A stretch of 64,000 nt of DNA, from assembly GCA_950022655.1 (NCBI GenBank), contig OX465587.1, positions 22,509,716-22,573,715 on the forward strand. The letters run 5' to 3'. The stretch comes from Alentia gelatinosa (lineage: Eukaryota; Annelida; Polychaeta; Phyllodocida; Polynoidae). The notes under the pieces were generated by a model that saw only the letters and a program-made list of their open reading frames with translations, did no database searches and was not told the DNA's origin. Positions 22,311-35,800 of the stretch are shown here, in pieces (position 1 is the stretch's first letter; each line of letters opens with the position of its first letter). The translations under genes and the position numbers were made by a program.

Positions 22311-24358
22311 GATGTGCTACCTCCTACATCCTACATCACTACATCCTACTTCCCTACATCCTACATCACTACATCCTACATACCCACATCACTACATCCT
22401 ACATCCCCACATCCTACATCCTACATCCCTACATCCCTACATCTTACATCCCCACATCCTACTTCCCTACATCCTACATCACTACATCCTACATCCCCAC
22501 ATCCTACATCCCCACATCCTATATCCTACATCACTACATTACTACATCCTACATCCCTACATCCTTACATCCCCACATCCCTACATCCCCACATCCCTAC
22601 ATCTTACATCCCCACATCCTACATCACTAAATCCTACATCACTACATCCCTACATCCCCACATCCTACATCACTACATCCTACATCACTACATCCTACAT
22701 CCTTACATCCTTACATCCCCACATCCTACATCCCCACATCCTACATCCTACATCCTACATCACTAAATCCTACATCCCTACATCCTACATCCTACATCCC
22801 CACATCCCTACATCTTACATCCCCACATCCTACATCACTAAACCCTACATCACTAAACCCTACATCACTACATCCTACATCACTACATCCTACATCACTT
22901 TATCCTACATCCCCACATCCTACATCACTACATCCCCATATCCTACATCACTTCATCACTACATCCAACATCCACACATCCTACATCACTACATCCTACA
23001 TCCCTACATCCCCATATCCTACATCACTACATCACTACATCCACATAGTGATGTAGGATGTAGTGATGTACGATGTAGTGATGTACGATGTGGTGATGTA
23101 GGATGTAGTGATGTAGGAGGTAGGATGTAGGATGTAGGGATGTAGTGATGTAGGATGTAGTGATGTAGGATGTAGTGATGTAGGAGGTAGAATGTAGGAT
23201 GTGTGGATGTTGGATGTAGTGATGCAGTGATGTAACGATGTAGGATGTAGCCTAGTGATGTAGGATGTAGTGATGTAGGATGTAGTGATGTAGGATGTAG
23301 GGATGTAGGAGGTAGGATGTAGTGATGTAGGATGTAGGATCTAGTGATGTAGGATGTAGTGATGTAGGAGGTAGGATGTAGGATGTAGTGATGTAGTGAT
23401 GTAGGATGTAGTGATGTAGGATGTAGTGATGTAGGATGTAGTGATGTAGGAGGTAGAATGTAGGATGTGTGGATGTTGGATGTAGTGATGCAGTGATGTA
23501 ACGATGTAGGATGCAGCCTAGTGATGTAGGATGTAGTGATGTAGGATGTAGTGATGTAGGATGTAGGGATGTAGGAGGTAGGATGTAGTGATGTAGGATG
23601 TAGTGATGTAGTGATGTAGGAGGTAGGATGTAGGATGTAGTGATGTAGGATGTAGGATGTAGTGATGTAGGATGTAGTGATGTAGGATGTAGTGATGTAG
23701 GATGTAGTGATGTAGGAGGTAGGATGTAGGATGTGTGGATGTTGGATGTAGTGATGCAGTGATGTAATGATATAGGATGTAGCCTAGTGATGTAGGATGT
23801 AGTGATGTAGGATGTAGTGATGTAGGATGTAGTGATGTAGGATGTAGTGATGTAGGAGGTAGGATGTAGTGATGTAGGATGTAGGATGTAGTGATGTAGT
23901 GATGTAGGATGTAGTGATGTAGGAGGTAGGATGTAGGATGTAGTGATGCAGTGATGTAGTGATGTAGGATGTAGCCTAGTGATGTAGGATGTAGTGATGT
24001 AGGATGTAGTGATGTAGGATGTAGGGATGTAGTGATGTAGGATGTTGGGATGTAGTGATGTAGGATGTTGGGATGTAGGATGTAGTGATGTAGGGGTGTA
24101 TGATGTAGGGATATACAGATGTAGGGATGTAGGGGTGTAGGATGTAGGGATGTAGGGTGTAGGGATGTAGGATGTAGTGATGTAGGGTGTATGATGTAGG
24201 GATATACAGATGTAGGGATGTAGGGGTGTAGGATGTAGGGATGTAGGGTGTAGGGATGTAGGATGTAGTGATGTAGGGGTGTATGATGTAGGGATATACA
24301 GATGTAGGGATGTAGGGGTGTAGGGTGTAGGGATGTAGGGTGTAGGGATTTAGGATAT
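22311..24358. repeat. Right inverted TACATCC/GATGTAG minisatellite
   Basis: TACATCACTACATCC-type units run from 22320 to about 23045 and then switch to the complement until 24358. Longer blocks (GATGTAGCCTAGTGATG and surroundings) recur at about 23235, 23512, 23785 and 23965, giving a higher-order period of roughly 180-280 bases. Frames through it encode Thr/Ser/His/Pro/Tyr repeats and are not genes. Confidence 0.92.
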
Positions 24359-24686
24359 ATGCTTCCGTAAAGTTTACGCTACCTTTCGGTTACATTTCCG
24401 TAAATATCCGTAACTCTTCCGCAATTTTACGTTAATCCTCAGTTGGCGTCCGTTGGCGTCCGTTACTCTTCAGTACCACTTTCCGTAATTGTCCGTAATT
24501 GTCCGTTACTCTTCCGCAACTCTTCCGCAACTCATCCGTATTTGTACGCAACTTGACCGTTTCTCCTCCGGTGCGTTGCATCGGGGGCCTCCTTCCGTTC
24601 AACTTTTGCCTACGGAGGCCACCGGATCACGCTCGACACGTCCGTACTCTTACGTAACTCTTCCGTTTCTCGGTGTGACTGAGCCA
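24359..24686 (-). repeat. Right terminal inverted repeat of the Harbinger element
   Basis: Near-identical complement of 15729-16056, ending CGGTGTGACTGAGCCA and followed by TAA. Confidence 0.9.
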
Positions 24687-24728
24687 TAAGGGGACAGTTA
24701 TTTCGGAATGCTTCTAAACGGTATGTAG

Positions 24729-25056
24729 ACGTTAGGGCCCACCACCCGAAAGTCGGGACGTTAGGGTCCACTCATCGGGACGTTAGGGCCCGCCTAAAGC
24801 CAACCTAAGGTTAGGGTTAGGGTAAGGGTGTGGGATAGGGATAGGGATAGGGTTAGGGTTAGGGTAAGGGTTAGGATTAGGGATGGGATTAGGGATAGGG
24901 TTAGGGTAAGGGTTAGGGATAGGGATAGGGTTAGGGTAAGGGTTATCACAGGTGTGACCGCGGCATCGCGGTGCGACCGAGGCGTGACTGAGGCTTTCAC
25001 ACCCCCGGTGTAGGGTGGGCCTAACGTCCCGACTTTAAGGTGGTGGGCCCTAACAT
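24729..25056. mobile_element. Small inverted-repeat element with a telomere-like core
   Basis: Ends ACGTTAGGGCCCACCACC and complement bound about 328 bases. A second inner pair (AAGTCGGGACGTTAGG) extends the arms. The core at 24805-24945 is a degenerate TTAGGG/TAGGGA tandem tract. No coding capacity is present. Confidence 0.65.
24805..24945 (+). repeat. Interstitial TTAGGG-like repeat
   Basis: Mixed TTAGGG, TAAGGG and ATAGGG units over about 140 bases. It lies between inverted repeats that themselves contain GTTAGGG, so expansion from the element's own end sequence is a simple origin. Telomere fusion is less likely. Confidence 0.8.
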
Positions 25057-25059
25057 CCT

Positions 25060-28000
25060 GCAACCTTCTAAACCCTGCTTTGGAGGGACACAAATCTGAC
25101 GGGACATTTTGAGGAAAACACTCTAAATTATATTGAATGCTTATTTATGGTGTATGTGACGCTGTTAGTCCGATGTCTAGACGATCAGACACCAGTCAAC
25201 GGCCTACATAGGCTCCTGTAGGCATCTGAGTAGGCATCTGTGGGCTGTCTGTGTGGTTATAACAGTGTGTCTATGCCAAAGCATCACCTATATGAAGGTA
25301 TTATATACTACTTAGCCTAGCCATTGGTGACTGAAAACCCCGCTTAAGGCTTAAGTTCGCTGGTGGGTACAAAGGGTATCACAACCATCACTGGATAGGC
25401 ATCAATTACTGGATATTCACATAGCAGGGGCAGCACATGTAGATGCAGCTAATGAGGCTCTGACACGATCACTGGCTTGATCTGGAGAGGGGGAGAAGCC
25501 ATGCACCAGCAGCCCACCAAACAGTCGAGATTCCTGCAGCAACATATTGGCAGGACACAAATCTGATTGACTATGCTGTGTTGTAATTTTTTGGCTGTCC
25601 TACCGTTACTGTGTGATGTTGGAAAAGATTCCACCTATGAAAGTTGTCGGGGCTAATAACCTACAATGTGAGAAGGGGAAAGATTAGCATCAGGATTTTC
25701 CACTGTGATAGGGAAACTAATGTCTAAAGGACTGGAGAATTTCAAAGCGAAAGTTTTTGAAAAGAGGGTCATTCAAAGGAAGAACCAAGCGCTGGAGGCA
25801 GCGACGGGTAACTATGATGAATTACCATGAGTTATCTAGGTAATCCATTTCCTGATCAGAGTACTGAATTATTTATCCTGATATTAGAGGTATGATAGAG
25901 GAAGACAGCATAAATAATTAAAAGCATGCATAGTTTGTCCAAAATAGACAAATAAAACACAAACGAGCCAATGCAAGAAACTTTTATTTGATTGTCCAAT
26001 AGTATAAACGAAATCAAATGATGAAGAGCTAGTCAGATCCCTACAGAAGCAATACTCTCTTTTCTCTAGGCTTATATGTTTCTTACCAAGTTTGTAATGG
26101 AGGTGAATTCTATCATGAGGAAAATGAGAGGTATCCACCATCACTCTCCAAATTCGGAGAACTGTACACACAAACAAAATCACATTTTCTTCCAATTTAC
26201 TACATACCACCATCATTAGTTGCCTTCTATTAAAACACACTAAGGCCATCTTACAACATGGGATATGGCTGGGGCATTCTCTACTAAATATTCCTGAGCT
26301 TCCAGAACATGTTGACTAGGGCTGGAAGACAGATATATCTCAAAGATGATTCTTGTGTGGACAGCATTACCTAAACCTTCTGGAAGGGCATGCATGCTAT
26401 GCACAACATTCTGTAAATGCCATTGAAACTGGGAATGCCAATGGAGTAGAGGTGCCTCAGTTAATTTCAAATCATATATTCCTTTTGAGTCATCAATAAG
26501 TAACATATATACTAAGCACCTATAGCAAGCAGTCATCTCCAAAGATACTGGTATAATACATCATGTCCATGGTCCATTCAATGGAATAACAAACAATTTC
26601 ACCATTAGAAATATGTTGAAAATATTTACAGCCTTCATTATGGTGACCAACTATTTCAATCACATGTTATACCTTTGTATCTCAGTATATATTACTCATA
26701 CTCTATTTCTGATTATTGGACTTGTGACCCTCAGAAACCATAATATGAAGGTGTCACACTTAAAGTTGTGATGATAACCAACTGAGTTGTTACTGCACTG
26801 AGGTTTTTGCAGCTATTTGGATTTCAAAATGTGAGATCAATATGAAATCTATTAGGTGACAGCACCATAATCAGGACACATTGTCTAAACCCTATGTAGA
26901 AAAGAAGTTGCCAATAGAATTTATCCTCATATTATTCAAGACAATGTGACCATGTGCAACAGCAGTTATTTGTCATCACATCTAGCGAAAGTCAATCCTT
27001 AATAGACCTTCCTAACTCATCAAATATTGATTGTACACAAATTCTGATTCTAGAAAGAGAGAGAGAGAGAGAGAAGTATGTCACAATGCCCTGTTCCTAG
27101 AAATACGACAGATAGAAACGGCTTACAGAAGGTGTGTCATGTTAGCAGTAACACATGTATATATGGACTTAACATTAAACATTAGAAGCATACAGGGATA
27201 CTACATCCCTCCTCTTCTTGGACAACTACTTGTGACATAGTTCTCTCTCTCTGTCCACAGCCTGGGTACCATGAAGACATAAGAATAAATGCTGCCATAG
27301 ACCTTATTGGGGTATCCCATAATTCAATCTGTTTACAGGATCTGGTGTTAGCCGGTTCACGTCATTGTATGGTGATAGACCCTTGACCCATATCCCAAAA
27401 TTATTGCAGTTTAACGGTTTCTATGAATCTTCAAATTGGAAATCCAATGGCAGAAATGAAAATTTCAGTTATTTCTACCTATACATTTCAAATTATATTT
27501 GGTTTCTCCACTTAGAAATCATAAAACGGGTGTTCATTGGGAGACAGGCGGCCTTGATGCAGCCAGCCAGTTGGGAGCGGATCCTTTACATACCCAGGAC
27601 GGTATTAGGGAGTAAAGTAACGTCTTGAGGGTCTAAGAGACATAATGAAAATACGAACTTAAGATATGATAATTAGTTATTCACTGACTTAGAAACAATA
27701 GGTTAAAGGGTACTTGCAATATCAAGGCAATCTAGTTACTTACTGTACTAGTTACACAATGATGACATGAGTAAGCTCAGAAGCTCTACCCCTGCATCTC
27801 TCAATATCAACTTTACAATCCTGAACAATGCATCAGTAAATGCTTTTTTACCAGTTCTTGAAGAGTGCGTATCAGGAAGGGTTTAGCCAGACGTGCATAT
27901 GCCTTTCTTACCAATGGGTTACAAAGTTCCCATAGGAAATGTATGGGGCCACAGTAAACCACAACCCATTGCTTATTAGCGGTCGTAAACCACACCCATA

Positions 28001-28378
28001 GTTGTTACCTTTTCCAAACCCATTATCAAATTTCTTATAATGCAAATTATTATTAAAGACCATGGAAATGAAATACAACAATATGTAAAGTTCCGTTCTA
28101 TACATCCCTATCGTGGTCAAGTAATATTGGTTTCTATGAGTAAGAAAGTAATTATCTAAATTACCCCTAATCATTGAGGAACAAATTGACTGAATTGGGA
28201 CAGTCACCATTTTGGTTAGTAACCTCCTCCCTGATGTTTACAGTACCACTGCCATGCTTTGATTGGCATATAATACACCTGTTATTGCTCAGCTCTAGTT
28301 CCCAGTATGTCCACATGAGGGCAGGGTGCTCTACCTATGACACCTTGAGTTGTTCAGTGTCATGAGTGGCCTCCTGAC
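25060..28378. other. Gene-free stretch between Harbinger cluster and UPB1
   Basis: AT-rich DNA with several open frames of 60-120 codons that show no recognisable domain, splice-phase continuity or codon bias. I cannot support a gene. A GA microsatellite of about 20 bases is at 27055-27075. Confidence 0.5.
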
Positions 28379-28430
28379 ATGTGTGACAGACCAGAACAGG
28401 CGCTCAACTGGAATGATTTGGTCATGCTCT

Positions 28431-28538
28431 ATTGGCTGTTGTTACAACAGCCAATGAGAGCGCAGAGCTCACAGATGCCAAGCCTGTCATGTCAACCCCC
28501 TGCTAGGGGTATAAAACAAGGACCCTTCCTTGTCAATA
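28431..28538 (+). promoter_or_regulatory. LTR- or promoter-like cassette
   Basis: A palindromic pair of CCAAT boxes (ATTGGCTGTTGT and complement, 28431-28455) is followed by TATAAAA near 28511 and AATAAA near 28533 within about 110 bases. That order resembles the U3-R part of a solo LTR. I could not find matching LTR ends or a duplication, so this is tentative. Confidence 0.35.
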
Positions 28539-29804
28539 AACAGTTAAGTTCTTGACCCATAGTAGTACATAGTACCTCTGTGTTTGAGTTCTGACTCTCT
28601 TCTCTTATGGTCTACTCCCAACACAAGTAAGGCCCAAGACTTTATAAATCAATGGTTTATGAATGGTCAACTCTGTAAAACTCTTAAGTTTGAAAATGTA
28701 ATACACCAACTATTGCTCGTGTATCAAAACACATCAACCTCTCGTGGTTTACAGCCATCCGGCCCAAAATTCATTGATGATTGTCTATTTGATACATGGG
28801 GGTATATAATACAACTTTTCATATTTCATAAAATTCAGAATGAAAGGATTTTCCATAGGTGATTGAACTCCAGTTTCAATGAAAAGACCACCCTGCCCCA
28901 ATCGAATATTACCAGACTCAAGTAAATGTAATATTTAAATTCCCTGTCCCTAAACAAAAAAACAATATGCATAGCCTTTTGGTGAGTGTGACATAGTAGT
29001 ATTGACATTGACACAGGGTGCTTCCTAAGAGATCCTCACTCCTGATAGAGGTGAAGGCCAACTGTTGGGACTGCCACCCCCTGCTTTTCAACAGTCTCCT
29101 GTCGTCGTTTGCACAGTGACTGTCACAAAGGCCCTGGTGACTGTATGTGACAGTGAGTTTATCTATTCAAGGCTAATATGATTGTAATACCCTCGTGTTA
29201 TATTCTTTTCTTTGATAGTCTCTTACGAAAGCTGACACACATATTCAATGTTGGTTCATTTGCATTTATTCCCCTAGCCATTGTCAACATGATTCAGTTA
29301 CCTATATGTAGCCATTATATATATTGTTTCTTAAAGTGACTAATAACTAAAGATGCTGTCTGAAAATGCAAAGTTACTTCTTGGGGCAGTCTCAGATGAC
29401 ATAACACTGTGTCCTAAGGACCAGAAAGTACACTTTCCTCGTAGAAGAAACTCCCGGGTTTTTCATCTATTTTAATAACACATTATCCGTGACATGCATC
29501 CGATCTACAAATCAGCCGCACCCGATCCTGAATCCTGGTGGCACCAGACCGCCAGCAGGCTGCTGAATGGTGCGGCTGAAACGTCTATTTCTATATCTGC
29601 TGTATTCTATCCTATAAAGGTTTCTTGATTCCATTTTCTATGATTTGCATAATTTGTTAGCAATTTTCATTAAATACTCCATTACCGTTTATCAAACATA
29701 TCGATATGTACTCTTTTATAATTGAAACATAACAATGGAAGTTTCTGTCTCATATTTTTTTCATGTGCGTCCGTGGAATTTGGATGTCTTGGAGGGTCTG
29801 TTCC

Positions 29805-32800
29805 CTATAGCGTAGTATCCTTGATGATGTCAGGAATGTAATCAGGTTTGATTGCCTCCGCCAGCTCGGATGCGTACATAGGTAACCTCTGCGTCATCTG
29901 TAGTAAATGGGTATTAAGGTTCAATCGTACCAGATTTAATCAAATGAATTGGCATAAACAATTATTTTCCTTTAATAGTCTAAGATTTGCCAACTGCAAC
30001 AGGTTTCTTGCTTGCTCTGTTCTATGATTATTCAGTAATATTTTCACACTTGCCCGCTAACAATTGCATGGATTAGCTTTGATTTTCATGCAATGTGTCC
30101 ATTAACATGCTGTGCATTTCAAAGGGAGAGTATGGCCCAGCGTAGTCTCTAATACGTCGCTTCTAAGGAGATCATAGGGCACACATAAGACGTGACATGA
30201 GTCATATAACTTTCTCAATGGTCAACCTCCCTTATGCCTTAGGAAACAATGAAGAATCTTTTATATTCCCCAATGATAATGATTCTATGCTATCATTTGA
30301 CAAGTGAAGAATGTATAGGAACATGGCAGTACTTCTACCATAATCTCCTAATGGCGTCGGTATATATCTACATGTATGTTACCCTCCTCCATGCGACATT
30401 TATGTAGATCTAGGTCTAGTTATTGGAACATCTAGTCTATGTGAATTCGTAATACCAATTTCAGAAACATACATGTTCATTTGTGTTAATTGTTATCGTT
30501 CTTGGAGTTCTCATCCTCGTTGGAAAAAAAGGTTTTACAATGAGGATGAGAAATCGGAGAACGAGAAAAATTAACACACACAATGTTCCCATAGGTGTAA
30601 ATATATTCACACTACCAAGTAGAAGAGGGAGCATCACTGAAAATGCACCCACCAAAACCTACAAATACTCTTACTAATACCACCATAGCTCAACCAACCG
30701 TTGTTCATTCAATTCTCAAATGCTTATAATACCTAGATTTGTTAGCTAATGTCTGAATTTCAATGATGAATACAAACTAGGGACCTAGACCACCAGGTCC
30801 GCGTAACAATCCAATTCAGAAAATATGCAAAGCAAAAGTCATAAAAAGAACATATGAAGAGGCATTATACAATTAGGAGAATATATTACAGGAAAACCGT
30901 CTGGATTATAAACACTGTAGTTTTTAATGTGGTTTCTTTTACTTTTGTTGTGGTTTCTTATTGTATGCATTCGATACAGAACAGTGTTCCAAATCACATG
31001 TTGGTCTTTGTTTTGTATATCGCCAATCACTATTCATATAAATGTATAACAATTAACACAAGGTATTAAAAGGGAGAAGGTTTACAGAATATATACAAGA
31101 TATGCAATCAATACCGGAAACAAAGTAATACATCCTCCAATGATATAAATAGTTTATCATGGCCATATTTACCAGAACATTACAATCTATTGTCAAGACT
31201 AAATTGTAGGGGGTTTACTTTCTATATATGCACATCATTAAAGTTCTGGATTGAAATGTCGAACTGATCCAGTTTCAAGGTTGTCATAAGGGTGAAATGA
31301 ATGATACCAACCCGGAAACCCCATTTATCCTTCACTTGTCGGCAGAGATTGAGGTCCATTTCTGTAACCAGTAGACCGTCTTTTATCCTGCTCAACCCCT
31401 GCAAGATAGAGACAATTAAGCTACTTTTATGTATATAATAGTGACTTTCATTGTTGAATTACTGACCAATATTAAGTGACTACAGATAGATATGTGCATT
31501 CCAATAACACGAGAGGATTTCCTTTGAGCAACATACTGTTTAAGTATTCTATAATATCTAACATAGCCAAACTCTTTTTTATAAACAAAAACAACGATAT
31601 ATTCACTTGAGTATACTCACCGGGGTCCTACTTCCATCTGGGGCAGCGACATAACTCGATCCTAGAGAAAGAAAACATAACTTATAATCATATATATGTA
31701 TTACGCGGCTGTATAAATGTTCCACATACCACTGACACGACCGCTTCCAAAATCTGGTAACCACGGACTAACGAAAAGAATTATACCAATAACTTATAAT
31801 CATATATTTCATTCCGGCAAAGGATGCCAATACCAACTTTCTAATCCTTATTACATGGCATTTCTCGATTTTTGAGAGTACAAAACGCTGATTTTTTCAG
31901 AACTTCTTTAATGTTTTTCATTGGTTAATGACGAGCAACACGCAATCGATCAACAGTTCTCTCAAACGGTAGCCCGCCAGTATATATATACATTTCGCGA
32001 CAATGTTAACTTATTCATTGCATAATCGCCTGTAATAGGATTATAAAGATAGACTGGGACTTGTATTGTTTTTCGAATATCAGTTTATTCACATACCATA
32101 GAAATGCCCAAAGTCTTTATGGGAAGGCTTCCCATCACCCGAGGTAAACTCGTTAGGGAAGGTTTCCTGAAAATACAAATACAATCATGGCAATACCATC
32201 AACAATAGTATCTTTTCTGCACTCAGTATCATATGATAACAAGGACCCTATATGTCTATAGGCTGGGACCATACATCAATATGGTTATGATTTAGATTCA
32301 CAAAAAAGAAATATCAGGTAAGTTTGGGTAATACAGTTGAGTTACATATCTGTAATGGACATCATATTTCCATATATCACTTACCTGATAAATGCATATC
32401 TAATGATGCATCTTGTATTGCATCCAATGATTTATCGCCGTTTATTCGGCCCCTACACAGAATCTCTAATGGGCATACAATTGATTTATAACTTACGGAT
32501 CCGACTCTGTTGATGGCACAGGCGAAGTAACTGTTGGCTATGGCCGCATTTCGCGCTTCTATACCCCACATGGGCTCACTGTTTCAGAATCAAATCAACT
32601 GAGTATGTAACATATGCGAAATTGAAGGTTAAATAGTATTAAGATGAAAAAATGGTACGCACCTCTTTTATTAGAAGACAAAAAGACTAAATGAAAATAA
32701 GAATATGAACAGAAGATAGGTTTTTATGGAAAGGAAGCACAGGTCATATAATCACATGAATAGTGGAAAAAATAATAAGTACTGGCGTTTGAAAAAGTCA

Positions 32801-35800
32801 CAAATAAACTATATCAAACCCATGCCAAACTACCATTGTATGTTATCATGGAGCGATAAGTGTCAGTCCAGCTCGTTCAGTATTCAGAGATACAGCTACT
32901 TTTCCTGGTCAAAATCTGAACTTAATCCCAATCCTTACGGCATGATTTGCACCATAAATGTCTCTAAAGAAGAGTTCAATAGTCGTCATCATAAAAAGCC
33001 AACAGTACCTGAGTGCCCCAACGGTAGCGGACGGGTTGAAGACAATCTCGGCACCGTTGACTCCATACATCATCCAGTTCGGTGGGTGATGACGTCCGTA
33101 GCAGATATTGATGCCAATTCGACCAAACTGGGTCTGGAAGACCTTGTGGCCCGTGTCCCCCTCCATATAGTAAGTCGACTAGAAGCAATAAAGGCGAATT
33201 CATCAATAGAATGTTCCTGGCATTTACACTAGACGAGCTTACAACGTGACGACTGTAGGAGGTCTAGCCAATAGTCGTCAGGTGGTGCTTCATGACGCAA
33301 TATTGTCCACAATAGACGTCGACCCATGAATGTCCTCAAGCGTTTACACCTTACAATTTGACATATCTTAAATGAGGAACATATTACTTCCTGCAGTCCA
33401 CATAAGCAAGCATTTACCCTAAGCGGTTATAGGCGACGGTTCTTGACGGTTAAAATACATCAGATACAAGTTGGGTTACGATTAGGCTATACATTCTGAT
33501 ATACTCAATTAGAATAGTGTAATTGTTAAGGACCTCCGGAATTCTTGCAAAAGGTGATTAAATCAATGATAAAAATATATATTCTTCCACACCAGTGAAA
33601 ATCTGCCTGCACCACTGAGAGGTCGGTAGATGGGGAACATTTATCTTAGATTTACAAGTCACCCAGTTTTGGGTGAGGTGCGTATTATGATATATCAGTA
33701 TATTTAAATTACATGTGACTTACTTCATTAAAATCCCCTACACGAGGAATGTGATTCTTGCGGGATTTCCCTAAGTATTTCCCGCTGTTCGAGATGACCA
33801 CTGGAATTAAAATACCGGTATGATGAAAATATATTTTATAATTTTATTTGATGAAACACGTGTATTAATGAATGGTTAAAATGACAAAAGGTAGAAAAAA
33901 AAAAAACTCGGAACCAAGAAGAAGAGACTGAAAAGCAGTTTAGACGCCCATTATAGACTGCTATATTGAATTTCTGGCTGATGAAAGGTTAATAAAAGTC
34001 AATAATAGTAAAGACAATGTTTTTGTAAAGCAAATTTGTTGTTGCAAAAACAATGAAACATGTGTGGATCACGAATTTCATCAACACAGTAAGGGTAGGG
34101 TTGATAGGTTTGTACACTGTCCAAGGCTGTAATTGAGTCAAGATATGATAATCTTAGTTCTCTTGTGAATAATCTTGCCCAACTACAGATAGGACTATCT
34201 AATTTATCTGGCCTATCAAATATGTTGTGATAGTATTATCGGGATGAAATCAACTGGGCTTACCAGAGATAATTTCGTATTCTCTCCTAAGCAATTTTAT
34301 TAGGGAATATTTGTGTACACAATCACCGAATTCGGCTATACAGCCGTTCTTCCATTCGGACGTTATTTTTCCCTAACCCGAAATATGATTGACATTTAAG
34401 ATAATCGGGGTCTCCAGTTAATCAATCCTGCAACTGGTCATTCCACAATCACTTTCCTATTTATAATCATCAAATGCAATGCCTTTCGTGAAACATGGAA
34501 TTACTAAATTGTTACCTTCTATATCATCACTGGTCACTGAGCTTTGATTCAGTCACATGAGGCATACATCTAGAAGTCCTCGACAAAATCAAATATAGGC
34601 ATTCATTACAAAGAGATGTAATGTAGGTTGACGGGGCTTAGCGAACTTTCAAACACTCCTTTTTTCCAACCACGGCACCAACCATAGTGCCTACGGAACG
34701 AAAAAAATTACACCAAAAAATTCATTACAAAGAGAGTCGGTTAATTAAAAAGGCATTTGAAAATCCTGAAGATTCTAATTCAGTCACTTGGTGCACTTGA
34801 TGGCTGCTTAGGCCTCTTTTTGGGGAAAGATAATTCCCTTCTGGTATAGGCAACTTAAAGAAGCAATAAGAGGCCTTCCCTACTCCTGATCTTTGACTTT
34901 TCTGAAAGACCTGTAAAAATTAAATCCTCGTGTACATGTGTCCCCAATCTGCGACGGTTTCATGTCTATTTGCTTAATTATTGTAGTGTTTGCGATATAT
35001 ATCATGGGAATGCACACCTGCAGTGTTGAATAGTTGGTCTCCGTGAATCTCATCTCTCTCCAGTATTGAGGACACAATCACCATGTTGTACTTCTTGGCG
35101 ATCTGAAAAATATACCATTGAAATCATTAAAACAAGATTGTAAAGCTCTTATGGGTTCCTTTCGTTATCCTGTGGGATATTCTGGATGATCTATTACAAA
35201 CAACTTCCTCGCATCTCCATGTGAAGTGTGCAACAACATATTTCTTCCAAATAGAAAAACAACGTTTTTAAAACCTTAGTAATTATGATAGAAATGTGAG
35301 CAACAATTATATCACATTTGAGCGGTTAAGTGGATTAATGGCACTGAGCTTGTTTTGTTATCATGCGCCACATAGCATGATCCCGGGTGCTTTATTAAAG
35401 ATTAACAGCCAGTGTTCCCCAGTATCAAAACAAGTAGCGTCATAATTTGCACACGGCACAATGCCAAGTCCGGTTGAACTGTTGGTACGGGTAGTCTCCA
35501 AGATTACCCAGCAGATAGTTAGTTAGATGAAAAGCATTCAATAGCACCATTATATATAATAACTCACTTGGACATATTTGTAGTTGTAGTGGAGGATTTT
35601 AGTATTTTAAGAGAAATGAATTTACCATATAAACAGTGCTGGCCTACCGTGAGCCGCCTGCAAGGACACAAACACGGCACTGCAGTACTAGGTATAGGAA
35701 GGCGATGTTGCTGTATACACATGTTACCTTTTTTTTATGTTGTTTTTGGAGAGAGAAGGAGAGTTGCAAATTGGATATATAAGAAAAATCTTAAATCTGT

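Larger units (their letters stand above)
15729..24686. mobile_element. PIF/Harbinger transposon, about 9 kb, with minisatellite-extended inverted ends
   Basis: The left end TGGCTCAGTCACACCGAGAA and its complement at the right end start near-identical inverted repeats of about 330 bases. These continue into TACATCC-type minisatellites in opposite orientation. The flanks read TAATA on the left and TAA on the right, so the duplication is TA or TAA; Harbinger elements normally duplicate TWA. Between the ends are convergent genes for a DDE transposase and a MADF/Myb-SANT-like protein, the two-gene set known for PIF/Harbinger. An extra copy of the right end lies internally at about 21890-22252, so the present element is composite. 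Both genes carry one premature TAG. Confidence 0.88.

Noticed and set aside
24805..24945. True telomere or chromosome-fusion point
   Set aside because: The tract is only about 140 bases, degenerate, and enclosed by inverted repeats containing the same GTTAGGG word.
25884..26542. Two minus-strand frames (121 and 100 codons) that nearly abut
   Set aside because: No recognised domain, no splice signals linking them, and no codon bias; they could be chance in AT-rich DNA.
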